Part shown: piece by piece, positions 9,201-17,700 of the stretch
Layout: every line of letters starts with the position of its first letter
Numbering within the stretch: position 1 is the stretch's first letter
Origin: DALYLB01 sp033763135
GTDB taxonomy: Bacteria > Acidobacteriota > Blastocatellia > RBC074
Assembly: GCA_033763135.1 (NCBI GenBank)
Contig: JANRKY010000229.1
Location: forward strand, 3,016 to 67,015
Length of the DNA: 64,000 nucleotides
Reading direction: 5' to 3'
Translations under genes and position numbers: made by a program
Notes under the pieces: model-generated
The model's input: only the letters and a program-made list of their open reading frames with translations
Databases searched by the model: none
Told to the model about the DNA's origin: nothing

Positions 9201-12200
9201 AGCGACAGCAAAGTGAAAAAGGTATGACTGTTCCGGCGGGTCTCGGCGATGCCGTGCGGATTCAGCGGATCGCGCAGCCAGTTCTGCGGACGATCGTCAT
9301 CGGCGCCGGCGCTCAAACTCTCTTCCGCAACCAGCCCATAATAGATCTTTCGCGTTTCACGCGGCGCCGCGTAATCGTAAACGGTTCGAATCAAATCGAG
9401 CGCGGCTTCGTAGTGGCCGCTCTTCTGCAATTCGAGCGCGAGATGAAACGGCAGCGAGTAATAGGCCTCTTGCAAATAGACGAAGTTCGAACGAGGGGCG
9501 CCTTCGTTGTAGCTGAAGATATTTTCAATCATCGTTCGCCGAATTTGCAGCTCAGGCCCTGTCAGCCGCGACGGAATGTCGCGCGGTTCCTTGACACGCG
9601 GCGCCGCCACTTGAACGGTCGAGCCCGGAATAAATGGATTTTCCATCTCTTCGATCGTGGCTTCGAACTCGGCGCGATAGACCTTTCCCGGCCCCGAACG
9701 CTCGATAAAGATGTGCCTGGCTTCGTCGATCTCGACGGCGCCGAGGTCGCGCGCAATGGCGGTCAGATTGGCATTGATCGATCGGGGCGCGCTCGGCGAC
9801 AGGGTCGTCGCGACGCGTGGCATGACGGAATAATAAGTTTGTGAGTGCTTTCTCCAAAAAACGTAGGCCGGCGCGATCGGTCCGATATCCGAGCCGACCG
9901 AAAAGCCGGTCTTGATCGACCCGATCCATTCTTTGTGTTCGCCTTGCGCTGCGCCGATCTCGGCGGTTCGGTCAGCCAATGCGACTTCGGAGGAGTTCAG
10001 TTCCCAGGGCGCAGCTTCAGAGTTTTTCACATATTCATCGAAAAAGAGCGCGCCATCCGATGTTTGAGCGACGAGGTGAAATCCGCCGCTCGACGCAATG
10101 AGCGTGCACAAGTGTGAATAGCTTCTGAACAGTTCGACCGGTTCGAAATTCTCGCCTTCCCAGCCATCGGCCTCGGCGGAGAAATTCCTCGTTTGCGCGT
10201 TCAGCCCGCCGGCTGCCAGAACGAATCGCACTCTCCCATTCTGGCTTGCTTGATCGGCGACGACCTCAAAGGTTTCGAGCAGCGGCGGCAGATCCAGCAA
10301 CGTCGCCGAACTGCTCCAGGCGCCGCCGGAGATCGAGAGCGGGTATGAGACAAACGCCAGCTTCTGTTTCTGGTTGTCTTCGAGTTTGGCGAAGAGGAAT
10401 AGCCGCCGGTCGCCGTCTTTGGTCTCCATCGGCGCGGCGCCGACCAGTTCGAGCACCTTGGAATTTCCGAAGCTGGTCAGCGGCTCCCAGAAACTTTGCG
10501 CGAATCCGTCGGGATCGCCAGCGCGCCGGCGGCGAGCGACCGTATCGCAAGTCGACCAGTAGATCGCCCCGCTTTCGATCGATCGAGCAAACATGAAAAA
10601 TCGTTCGCGCTCGACGACCGAAGTCGATTGGCAGGGATCGCCCTTCGCGATTCTCGCGCGCGCCGTGCACGAAGCTTCGGGCCTCAGAGTTGTAATGTCG
10701 CGAAAATATTTGGCGTATGCCGCTGCCGCGGAGCAGGCTGCTTGCGGCGTCACTCGCGCCGGCAATTGCCTGACGACCCGGTCGTACACCGGCGTCCGGT
10801 TGCGCCGCAAATTCGGATGCAGCAGATTTTCCGGAAAAAGAAAAACGAAGACCGCCGATCGCCACGCAGCGTACGACCCCAGCCATTCCCATTCGGCGTC
10901 GAAATAGTCGGCGTCCAAAATCAGATTCGAGATGGCGCTGTCGAGCTGGCCCGTGCGCGCGCGCCAGAGCAGCGTTTGCAGACTGACGATCGCCTGGCTG
11001 ACGCGCGTCGTCGTCTGGCAGCTGCCGGCTTTTAGATCTATCTGCAGGCGATTGCCGAGCCATTTGGTTTTCGCTTCGAAAGTTTGGCCGGCCTCTTCAT
11101 CCGAAGCGTTGACCAGCGCGTCGCGCAAAATCAACAGGGTCGCTTCTTCAGTCGCGGCGACGGACGCCTTGAGCGAGGCGATGACGGCACGCTCCTGATC
11201 GATGCGCGCGGTAAGAGTCGCCTTCCAGTCCTTGTAAGCCCGCCAATCCCAGAGCCAGGGCGACGCGTCTGCGCGATCCGGATCTTTCGCTCGGATCGCG
11301 AACAGATCGGGGCCGAGAACAATATTGGCGGCCTGTTCCTGCGCTCTCCACTCGCTTGCTGAGAGGTTCTTTTCGGCCAGCAGGATGATGTCGCAAGCCT
11401 CGTCCCACTCACTGTCGAGTATCGAAATCTGCCCGGTCGCCAGCTCGTTCAATCTGCGCAGCAACGTATACGATTCATAATTCAGGCCGATTTCAGCCAA
11501 GCGCCCGGTCAGCGATTCGCCCGCGGCTTCCGCCTCGGCGAATTCAGTCAGAATCGATGCGGAAACGCCCAACTTACTTGCGTTGAACAGCGCTTCAAGG
11601 CCGGCGGTCGATGTCGGCGCGGCCTGACGCGCGAGCCTGAGCGCAAGATGGCGCGCGCCGGCCCATGCTCGTCGCGCATCCCACAATTCGAAAGCTGCGT
11701 TCCCTTCGACCGGATCGACCAGGTTTTGCGGCCCGATCAGATGCGGATCGATAATCGGCCGGACGTTGACCGGATTGTGATCCGAAGCTGCCCACAAAGT
11801 TCGCAGGTGGGCCAAGCGCCATCGTTCAAGATCGGAGACTGGCGCCGGTTCCAGCGGCGGACGGCGCGTGTCTCTCAACCCGAAGCGCAATTCGAGATCG
11901 TCTTCGAAAAAGACCGGCTGCGCCGCATTCATATCGAAAAAGAGCGCGTCGAGATTCTCTTCCGCCAAGCCGAGGCGCTCGGCGGCGGCCTGGCGCGTCT
12001 CGGCGTCGGCGTGCGGCAGACGGCGAACCTCATCGTATGACGTCCCGATCTGCGCCAGCAGATTGGCGTAGGCCGAATTCAGATAGTGACGCTGGTTGCG
12101 AATGAAGACCGGGTCCGGCTGCGGGGCGAGCCCACCGCCGCCGCCTGACGGCGGAAGCTGGAGAAATGAGCGGAGCGCTTCGATTGCAATGCGCGCCTGC

Positions 12201-13795
12201 CGCACTTGTTCGTCGACGGATCCGCAATCGACTCTCAGCCCGCTGATGGGCTGATGAAAGAGATCTTCGAGACCTGCCAACGTCATTTCCTGGCCGTTGC
12301 GGCTCAAATGCCTGACGGCGTAATCGGCGAGTTCGGTCAAATAAGCGCCGGGGCTGACCGCCGACTGACAGTCTGCGCAGCCGCAGGGCTGTGGAGGAAT
12401 CGTGATCGGCAGATCGTCGGCAACCAGCGCCGGATTGAGCTGCGCCATCACGCGCGTATTGGCTGTTATGTTCTTGACCAACGACAGGTGCGCGAGCGCC
12501 TCGGTGTGGATACGCGCGGCTCGAGCGTCGCCGAGCTGCTCCTGAGTCGACGTCACGAATTCCGACCGGCGCGCTCTGGCGATCGCCATCGAATCGCGGA
12601 AGCCCGCGGTCAATATGGCATCCCGCTCCGCCGCATTCGAAGAGAGCAGGCTCAAACGCGCATGCCCGATGAGCCGGACCAATTCCGGGTCGCCATTATC
12701 GATTCCCGACAGATCGCGCGTCTTCAAATCATTGAGCGTGGTGAAACCACGCTCACGCAAGCGGGTTGCCAACTCTGAAGATGCGATGCTTTCGATCGGC
12801 GCATCCGTCTCGTCAACGCGCGGAGGGAGCGCGACCCTGACGACAACGACATCGCGTTGATCGCTCGTCGCCATGACGTTCGCACGGGAGACGTTTATTC
12901 CGTTGCTGTCGCGGATCGCCAGCTCGACGCTTCGCCCGGTTTGTTGTGGGTTGCCGCCGTTGGCTGCGGCCAGCGTGAATGGAAACGAGAAGAATCCGCG
13001 GTCGTCGGTGACATCCTGGCCGATCTCCGCGGAACTCGGATCGCTCGCGATCACGCCGTAGGCCCGCAAAGGCCGCCCCGTCGCATCTTCGATCAACTGT
13101 CCGATGAAGGTGTGGAGCGTGCGCCGACCTGTCTCAAGCTGCAGCGCGTCCAGGCGGTCGGCGATGAAATCGAACTGCGCGCTCATATCCGGGATGATCT
13201 GCTGCTGGCTGGCGGTCGCCAGTTCGCGGCGCAGCCGCTCGAAAGGCTCAGCCAGCAGGCGGTCGAGTTCCAGCGGAAGACGTCTTCGTCCCCAACCGTA
13301 GAAAGCTTCCGTCGGAATGAGCGTCTCGCGATTGAGCTGCGCGCTGCGCTGCAGGAATTCGACGCGCTGACGCGGCTGCCGGTCTTCGCCGATCAGAAAC
13401 GTCACGTCCTCTTCGGTCAAATCGGCAGGTTCGATGCCGTCCAGCAGGGGCTGCAGTGATATGACGAGTTGCTCGAATTCAGAAAGCGCCCGCGTCTGGG
13501 ACGGGTCAAAGGTCAGATTGATCGTGACCACTTCGGGCGCGTTGAAGATCACGGCCGATTGCGCGCGCAGGTTTCCTTGTTCATCCCACACGCGAACGAT
13601 CAAATCCGCGGATCTTTTTTCAGCGCGCCGGAACTGCCCGGTCGCATAGGCGATCTCGAAGCGGCCCGAGGTCTCACTGACGATCGTCTCGCCGAGCTGC
13701 TCCTCGTGACGCAGGTCTTTATCGAAAGCGCGCACGGTCGCATTGAGCGCGGGTGCGCCGGTCTCGGTGCGTATGAACCCTGTGATGGTCGGCAT
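6263..13795 (-). CDS. Tc toxin complex TcA-like subunit (receptor-binding, pore-forming)
   Basis: At 2510 residues this matches the usual length of TcA proteins (TcdA1 is ~2516). TcA pentamers bind host cells and inject the TcC-derived effector through a translocation channel. The VRP1/SpvA-type motif CGCADCQSAVSPGAYL is near residue 465. The neuraminidase-like signature PENLLHPNLRRNRTP is near 985. A TcA-type helical segment (YYSLPFHLALEL) is near 1445, and long coiled-coil helices of the alpha-pore-forming domain run ~1860-2100. The TcB-binding C-terminus (RKLQLSKTISLAQL, LFDHDFPGHYLRLIK) spans ~2180-2510. Two carboxypeptidase-regulatory-like beta domains sit at ~1-95 and ~220-320. No signal peptide is seen. 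ATG 13795 has GAGGAT upstream. The fused TcB-TcC gene lies 126 bases upstream on the same strand. Confidence 0.9.
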   Translation of the reverse strand: MPTITGFIRTETGAPALNATVRAFDKDLRHEEQLGETIVSETSGRFEIAYATGQFRRAEKRSADLIVRVWDEQGNLRAQSAVIFNAPEVVTINLTFDPSQTRALSEFEQLVISLQPLLDGIEPADLTEEDVTFLIGEDRQPRQRVEFLQRSAQLNRETLIPTEAFYGWGRRRLPLELDRLLAEPFERLRRELATASQQQIIPDMSAQFDFIADRLDALQLETGRRTLHTFIGQLIEDATGRPLRAYGVIASDPSSAEIGQDVTDDRGFFSFPFTLAAANGGNPQQTGRSVELAIRDSNGINVSRANVMATSDQRDVVVVRVALPPRVDETDAPIESIASSELATRLRERGFTTLNDLKTRDLSGIDNGDPELVRLIGHARLSLLSSNAAERDAILTAGFRDSMAIARARRSEFVTSTQEQLGDARAARIHTEALAHLSLVKNITANTRVMAQLNPALVADDLPITIPPQPCGCADCQSAVSPGAYLTELADYAVRHLSRNGQEMTLAGLEDLFHQPISGLRVDCGSVDEQVRQARIAIEALRSFLQLPPSGGGGGLAPQPDPVFIRNQRHYLNSAYANLLAQIGTSYDEVRRLPHADAETRQAAAERLGLAEENLDALFFDMNAAQPVFFEDDLELRFGLRDTRRPPLEPAPVSDLERWRLAHLRTLWAASDHNPVNVRPIIDPHLIGPQNLVDPVEGNAAFELWDARRAWAGARHLALRLARQAAPTSTAGLEALFNASKLGVSASILTEFAEAEAAGESLTGRLAEIGLNYESYTLLRRLNELATGQISILDSEWDEACDIILLAEKNLSASEWRAQEQAANIVLGPDLFAIRAKDPDRADASPWLWDWRAYKDWKATLTARIDQERAVIASLKASVAATEEATLLILRDALVNASDEEAGQTFEAKTKWLGNRLQIDLKAGSCQTTTRVSQAIVSLQTLLWRARTGQLDSAISNLILDADYFDAEWEWLGSYAAWRSAVFVFLFPENLLHPNLRRNRTPVYDRVVRQLPARVTPQAACSAAAAYAKYFRDITTLRPEASCTARARIAKGDPCQSTSVVERERFFMFARSIESGAIYWSTCDTVARRRRAGDPDGFAQSFWEPLTSFGNSKVLELVGAAPMETKDGDRRLFLFAKLEDNQKQKLAFVSYPLSISGGAWSSSATLLDLPPLLETFEVVADQASQNGRVRFVLAAGGLNAQTRNFSAEADGWEGENFEPVELFRSYSHLCTLIASSGGFHLVAQTSDGALFFDEYVKNSEAAPWELNSSEVALADRTAEIGAAQGEHKEWIGSIKTGFSVGSDIGPIAPAYVFWRKHSQTYYSVMPRVATTLSPSAPRSINANLTAIARDLGAVEIDEARHIFIERSGPGKVYRAEFEATIEEMENPFIPGSTVQVAAPRVKEPRDIPSRLTGPELQIRRTMIENIFSYNEGAPRSNFVYLQEAYYSLPFHLALELQKSGHYEAALDLIRTVYDYAAPRETRKIYYGLVAEESLSAGADDDRPQNWLRDPLNPHGIAETRRNSHTFFTLLSLVRCLLDYADAEFTRDTVESNARARVLYETALDILNEGRLIPGPSLCQTSFVFLVATLNPDWIDAYNGALSGLAKITDAQRLAEVNQEIQTIIIDRGMSEAQRFESVRATVRREVEAGAQTRRLTTALADRAEAESATFAALLARPALAGAALKAARAQGDAFISSLSTVAEIPEERLTSERIPLPWLRERAMTTPGSRPSAQPASLIRGVPPREQVDPSNGVLVNAALTASPIHGVGTVTPATFVFIPAALDPSFCTPENPVPQSLKLRAESNLHKLRNCLNIAGMLRQQAPYAAQTDSVTGLPQIGAGGQLILPALSSIPATAYRYNALIERAKELVSIAQQVESAFLSALEKRDQAAFTRLQARQNVEMSGARVQLQQLRIDQARKGIKLAALQRDRAQIQVDTFDEWISAGLNQHELDMLQAYDDIAQFENNVALARAAQQGIQAFLASLASVQSSAAGAAALPVIGFAIGQELANVQGVNDARRQSQASAAMASFERRLNDWKLSKSIATQDVLIGAQQMELAESQLQIVGQEFVISELEASHARETLEFLDHQFTNVELFAWMSDVLESVYSYFLQQATSMARLAENQLAFERQEPPPAMIQSDYWNITIEGGAFNDSAPDRKGLTGSARLLEDLYRLDQYAFNTNRRKLQLSKTISLAQLYPEAFQRFRETGVMVFETPLGLFDHDFPGHYLRLIKQVRTSVAALIPPVHGIKATLSTTGASRVVVGGEQFQTVVLNRGPESVALTSPLNATGVFELNPQPELLLPFEGIGVDATWEFRLPKAANFFNYDSIADVLFTIDYTALDSNDYRQQVIQAMDSQFIADRAFSFRQQFPDAWYDLHNPDQTATPMVVRFQTTRSDFPPNLDDLRIAHVVLYFSRQSGRSFEVAVEQFSFTPQSEAGALGGAANSIDGIISTRRGNATSWLEMIGRTPIGEWELALPDTEEFRNRLRDHEIEEVLFVLTYSGVTLPFS

Positions 13796-13876
13796 GCCAA
13801 ATCCTCATAAACACGGTGCGCCCGCGTCTTCACGGGAAGTTCGCGAATGCGGGCTTAACTCGTGATCGACCGCTTC

Positions 13877-13902
13877 AAAAAACCCTCCCGCGAGGATGCG
13901 GG
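13877..13902 (-). terminator. Candidate intrinsic terminator between TcB-TcC and TcA
   Basis: Read on the minus strand just past the TcB-TcC stop, CCCGC-ATCCTC-GCGGG forms a 5-bp GC stem, followed after AG by GGTTTTTTG. A second palindrome, CGGGCGCGCCCG (13899-13910), sits beside it. The stem is short, so partial readthrough into TcA is plausible and would set subunit ratios. Confidence 0.5.
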
Positions 13903-13921
13903 CGCGCCCGGACGTTTTTTT

Positions 13922-14725
13922 TTACTTCCGCGCATTCTTTTTATTGAACTCTTTTATTGTGGTCTTTCCTAGCTGCTCGTCGGTTTTACTTCCACTAGCA
14001 ACGGCCTGTTTGATCTCTTTTTCCGTTCGCCAAATCGCCTTTGCGATTCTATTCAGTAGGAGGCCTGCCAGGGTGGTGTTTCCCAGGTCCTTCCATAAAT
14101 TCTTGCCAGTGTCGTTTAAGAACAGATCGGCCACAATCCTTGGAGCCTCGAAGATTGCAAATTCGATATCTTCCGAGACCACAAATCGAAGCTGATTGTC
14201 GATCAAAGTATGGGTCGAATTCGGCACAAAGATATTGACCGCGTTCGTATGGCCGGTTGTCGAGACCTCTTCGCCGCCTATAAATCCATAATCGGGGTTG
14301 GTATAGTAGTTAATAAGATTTTCCACGTTCTCATTAACTTCATAATCGAAAAAATCAGATTCGTTTTCCGGATCGATAGTGATCAGCAAATCGATTGCTG
14401 TGTCCTCGCTTACGTGAATTAAGTTGGCCGCGCCTTTACTGTGGCCTACAGCGACCACAAATCCATTCGGATTACTATCTCTAAAATCGCTGATCTTGTT
14501 TTTGACCTGCTCTTCAACCTTTTCGCTGTCCGATCCTAGAAAGTTGGCGACTTCAAATCCGCGGCGTGTGCTGAAATCCATCGTGATCTGAGATACGAAA
14601 GAATCAGGGTCTTCCTGGCCTGGACTTACTGTAAAGTCGCCGTCATTACGCCGTTTATGGCCTGGCGCCTCGACTGTCACAATCAATGTGTTCGGCGTAT
14701 GTATGACTGCTTTCTTGCCCTCTTT
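13922..14725 (-). other. Variable C-terminal tip of TcB-TcC: putative alpha/beta-hydrolase effector domain
   Basis: Residues 2137-2403 follow directly after the RHS-core IDPQG. They contain FVVAVGHSKGAANLI, a nucleophile-elbow pattern with S2232 in GHSKG after a hydrophobic strand. A second hydrophobic strand ends in TIDP (D2254), and a late histidine (H2308) lies in NSTHTLID. The order Ser-Asp-His and the spacing fit a lipase/esterase-like fold, as seen in some RHS and type VI effectors. The DNA is clearly A+T-richer than the rest of the gene (14281-14340 has 19 G+C of 60), which suggests separate acquisition of the tip. Enzymatic class is inferred from motifs only. Confidence 0.6.
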
Positions 14726-17700
14726 TCCTTGGGGATCGATCTTCACAATCGGATTCGCGTTGACGTAAATGTACAAACTAAGACCATCTACTGGGCCCAA
14801 AGGATCAGGGCCTGACCAGCGCCCGATCCAGGACACAAAATACCTCGCCCCGTGATAATTCCATCCGCTCTCTTCATCCCGCTCTTTTCCTGTAAATCGA
14901 TAGCGCTTTCTGGCGAAGCTGCCGAAACTCGTTTCTCCATAAGGCGTGAACTCTTCGCGATGAATTAATTCGCCGGCGCTGCCGAGAACCGTGCCGCAGC
15001 TGCTCAGATGATCGGCGAGAAGAAATTGCGTTGCAGGCTGGAAGTCGTCCGGGAAAGGAACGCCAGCGCGTACAAGCGCGACTCGCTCTTCTCCATCCAT
15101 CACGTGGAGCGAGTTGTTCTCCTGTTCGGATCGCCGATGATGCTCGAAGTGATTGTCGAGATAAGTCGTCGCTTCGAACTGGCCGCCCTGCAGGCGGGTC
15201 ACCTTCTTCACCCTCATTCCCGACGCGTCATAAAAATATTGAGCAAAGACTGATGGTTCCGCGGCCTCGGTTTGCGTACGAAAGGCTTTTAGCCGGCTGG
15301 CGCAATCCCATTCGAAATTGCGAGAGGTCGTTTCCCTGCTCAGATTCCCGCTCGCATCATAGGCGTAGTCAAAATCGGATTGCCCGATGGTCATTGTCGC
15401 AAGCCGGTTGTTATCGGCGTTCAAAGTGAAATTTCGCGAGAAGCCGCCCGTATTGTTCTGATGCCGCAGGCTGAGCATATTATCCAGCAGGTCATATTCG
15501 TAACGTTCGGTGTAAGCGCGCGTCCGCGTCAGGTCAGTGCAACGCGGCGCGTCGGCCCAGGGCGGAGCATCCGGCCTGATGTCGCATTCACGCCCCGTTG
15601 CCGAAAGCAGCCGATAAATCGGGTCATACGTGAATTCGCGATCGAGCGCATCAACGCCAGGCAACGTGTTGGGAATCCCGCTCTCCAGTACGCGATCTCG
15701 AATCGCCGTGATGTTGCCGGCCAGGTCGTATTCATACGCGAAATCCTGCAGCGCAGCGCCCACCGGCTGATAGCTCGTCTCATCGGGCCGGGAGAAACGC
15801 TCGCTGCGCAGCCGGCTCATACGAAAAGTCCGCGGGTCATACGCGTATCGCGTCATCACCCCATTGCCGTAGGCGATCAGCGTCCGCTGTCCCCTGGCGT
15901 TGTAGGCGACGCGCTCGACATAGACGTCGCCATCGAACGAGACGCTCTCCAACGCGCCGGCGCGGTTGTAACCCGGCCTCAAAATCTTCCGTTCGTTCTC
16001 GACGTCCCGCGGATACTCGATCTCCGTCACGCGATTGAGCGCGTCGTAACGATTCGTCGTCCGATAGACCGTCGTCTCGAGAATCGCAGCCGCCCGCGCA
16101 TTGATCGACGAGCCTTCCGGCTGCCAATCGATTTGATAGGCTGAGATCCGCCAGTTGTTGTTCGCCGCTCCGGAAAAGACCGAGAGAATCTCTTGATCGC
16201 TGATGGCCTGACGGGCTTTCTCCAGCAGATTGCCTTTGAAGTCGTAACTGAGCGCGAGCACAAGTCCCGCTTCATCGTAATGCGCGGCCAGCCGGCCCCA
16301 TAGATTGTTCTGCCGCGCGGCCGTTTCATCGACGCCGATCTCGGCCGGATTGTCGCCGTAAACCAGATGCTGGCGCAGCGTGACAATCTGCATCGCGTCG
16401 TCCCGCGCCCACACATCGACCGGGCGATTGAGTTGATCGAACGCGGTCAAAATCAGCGCGCCCCTACTGTCGCGCTGCTCGATCGTCGAGCCGGCCGCGT
16501 CATATACCGTTCGCTTAATTCCGGCGTCGATCGACTGAACTCGCGTCGTCCGATTGGCGAAATCGTAACCGTAGCTGAAGGCCGTTCTCCCCAACGCATC
16601 CCTGACAGTGAGCAAATTTCCCCGGATGTCGTAGGTCGAGATCGTTTCGATCTCATTCTGAGGCCCGCCGCCATTGCGTTTTACGTTGCGAATCTTTCGG
16701 CCGAGCGCGTCGATCTCGAAGCTTGACGGCGTGAAGTGGTGGTTTTCAGGCGCGCGATCCTTAAGCGGAATCGGGTTGTCATCGGCGTCGCGGCCTTCGC
16801 TCAGCGGCGCCAGGTCATTCGCGTCGTAAGTGTAAGCCTCCCACGGCGTCGGGATGAAATTGTCCGGATCGGCCAGATCGATCGCCGCGCCATAGATCAC
16901 GAGCTGCTCCGAGCCGTCGGGGTTGACCGTGCGAATGAGCTGCCCGCGCGGATCGTAAAACTGTTGGGCTCGCTGGCCGAAAAGATTGCGCAGGCCCGCT
17001 TCCCGCTGCTGCGCGGCTTCTTCCAGCGACAAATAATCCCAGCCGGCGTCAAAGAATGGCTCGTACTTTTCGACGATCTGGCCTTTGTTGTCGTAAATCC
17101 GCCAGCCACTGACGACGACATTAGATGGATCTTCGGTGGCGCGCCTGCGGCCGATGACCGATGCGGCGGTCCCCGCCGCATCGGTCTGATCGGCCGACAG
17201 CGTTTCATTTCCGAAAACGCCGGCGCCGAACAGAACGTCTTCGGCCTGAATGCGCGTTTGCAGCAAGCGCCCGAAACCATCCGAATATTCGATCGATTCG
17301 ATGGTCTCCTCTCGGGTCTCGACAGGAATGTGAAGATCGGTGACGTGATGAACGCGTCGGATCGTCCTGATGAAAACCGGCTGCCGGTTGTCTGCCGGGC
17401 TATTGTCGTATGCGAGCAGATCGTATTCGAAACGCGTTCCGGGAGCTTCAAGCGTGTCGCCGATCGGCGCCTCTTCCGCTCTTCCCATCATCGCGATCGA
17501 AGCCGGCAATCCCAACGGCGTAAAAGTCACCGCGCTCCGATTGCCGTTCGGCTCCGTGATCAGGTCTGATTTCAGGACGCGGTAATCGTTGCGCGCGGTC
17601 ACGGACATTCCGGCTGAATCGGTCACGCGTTCCGGCAGCAGGCTGAACTGGTCATAGACGATTGCTGTCTCGCGCCCCATTGGATCGCGCGATGCCAGCG

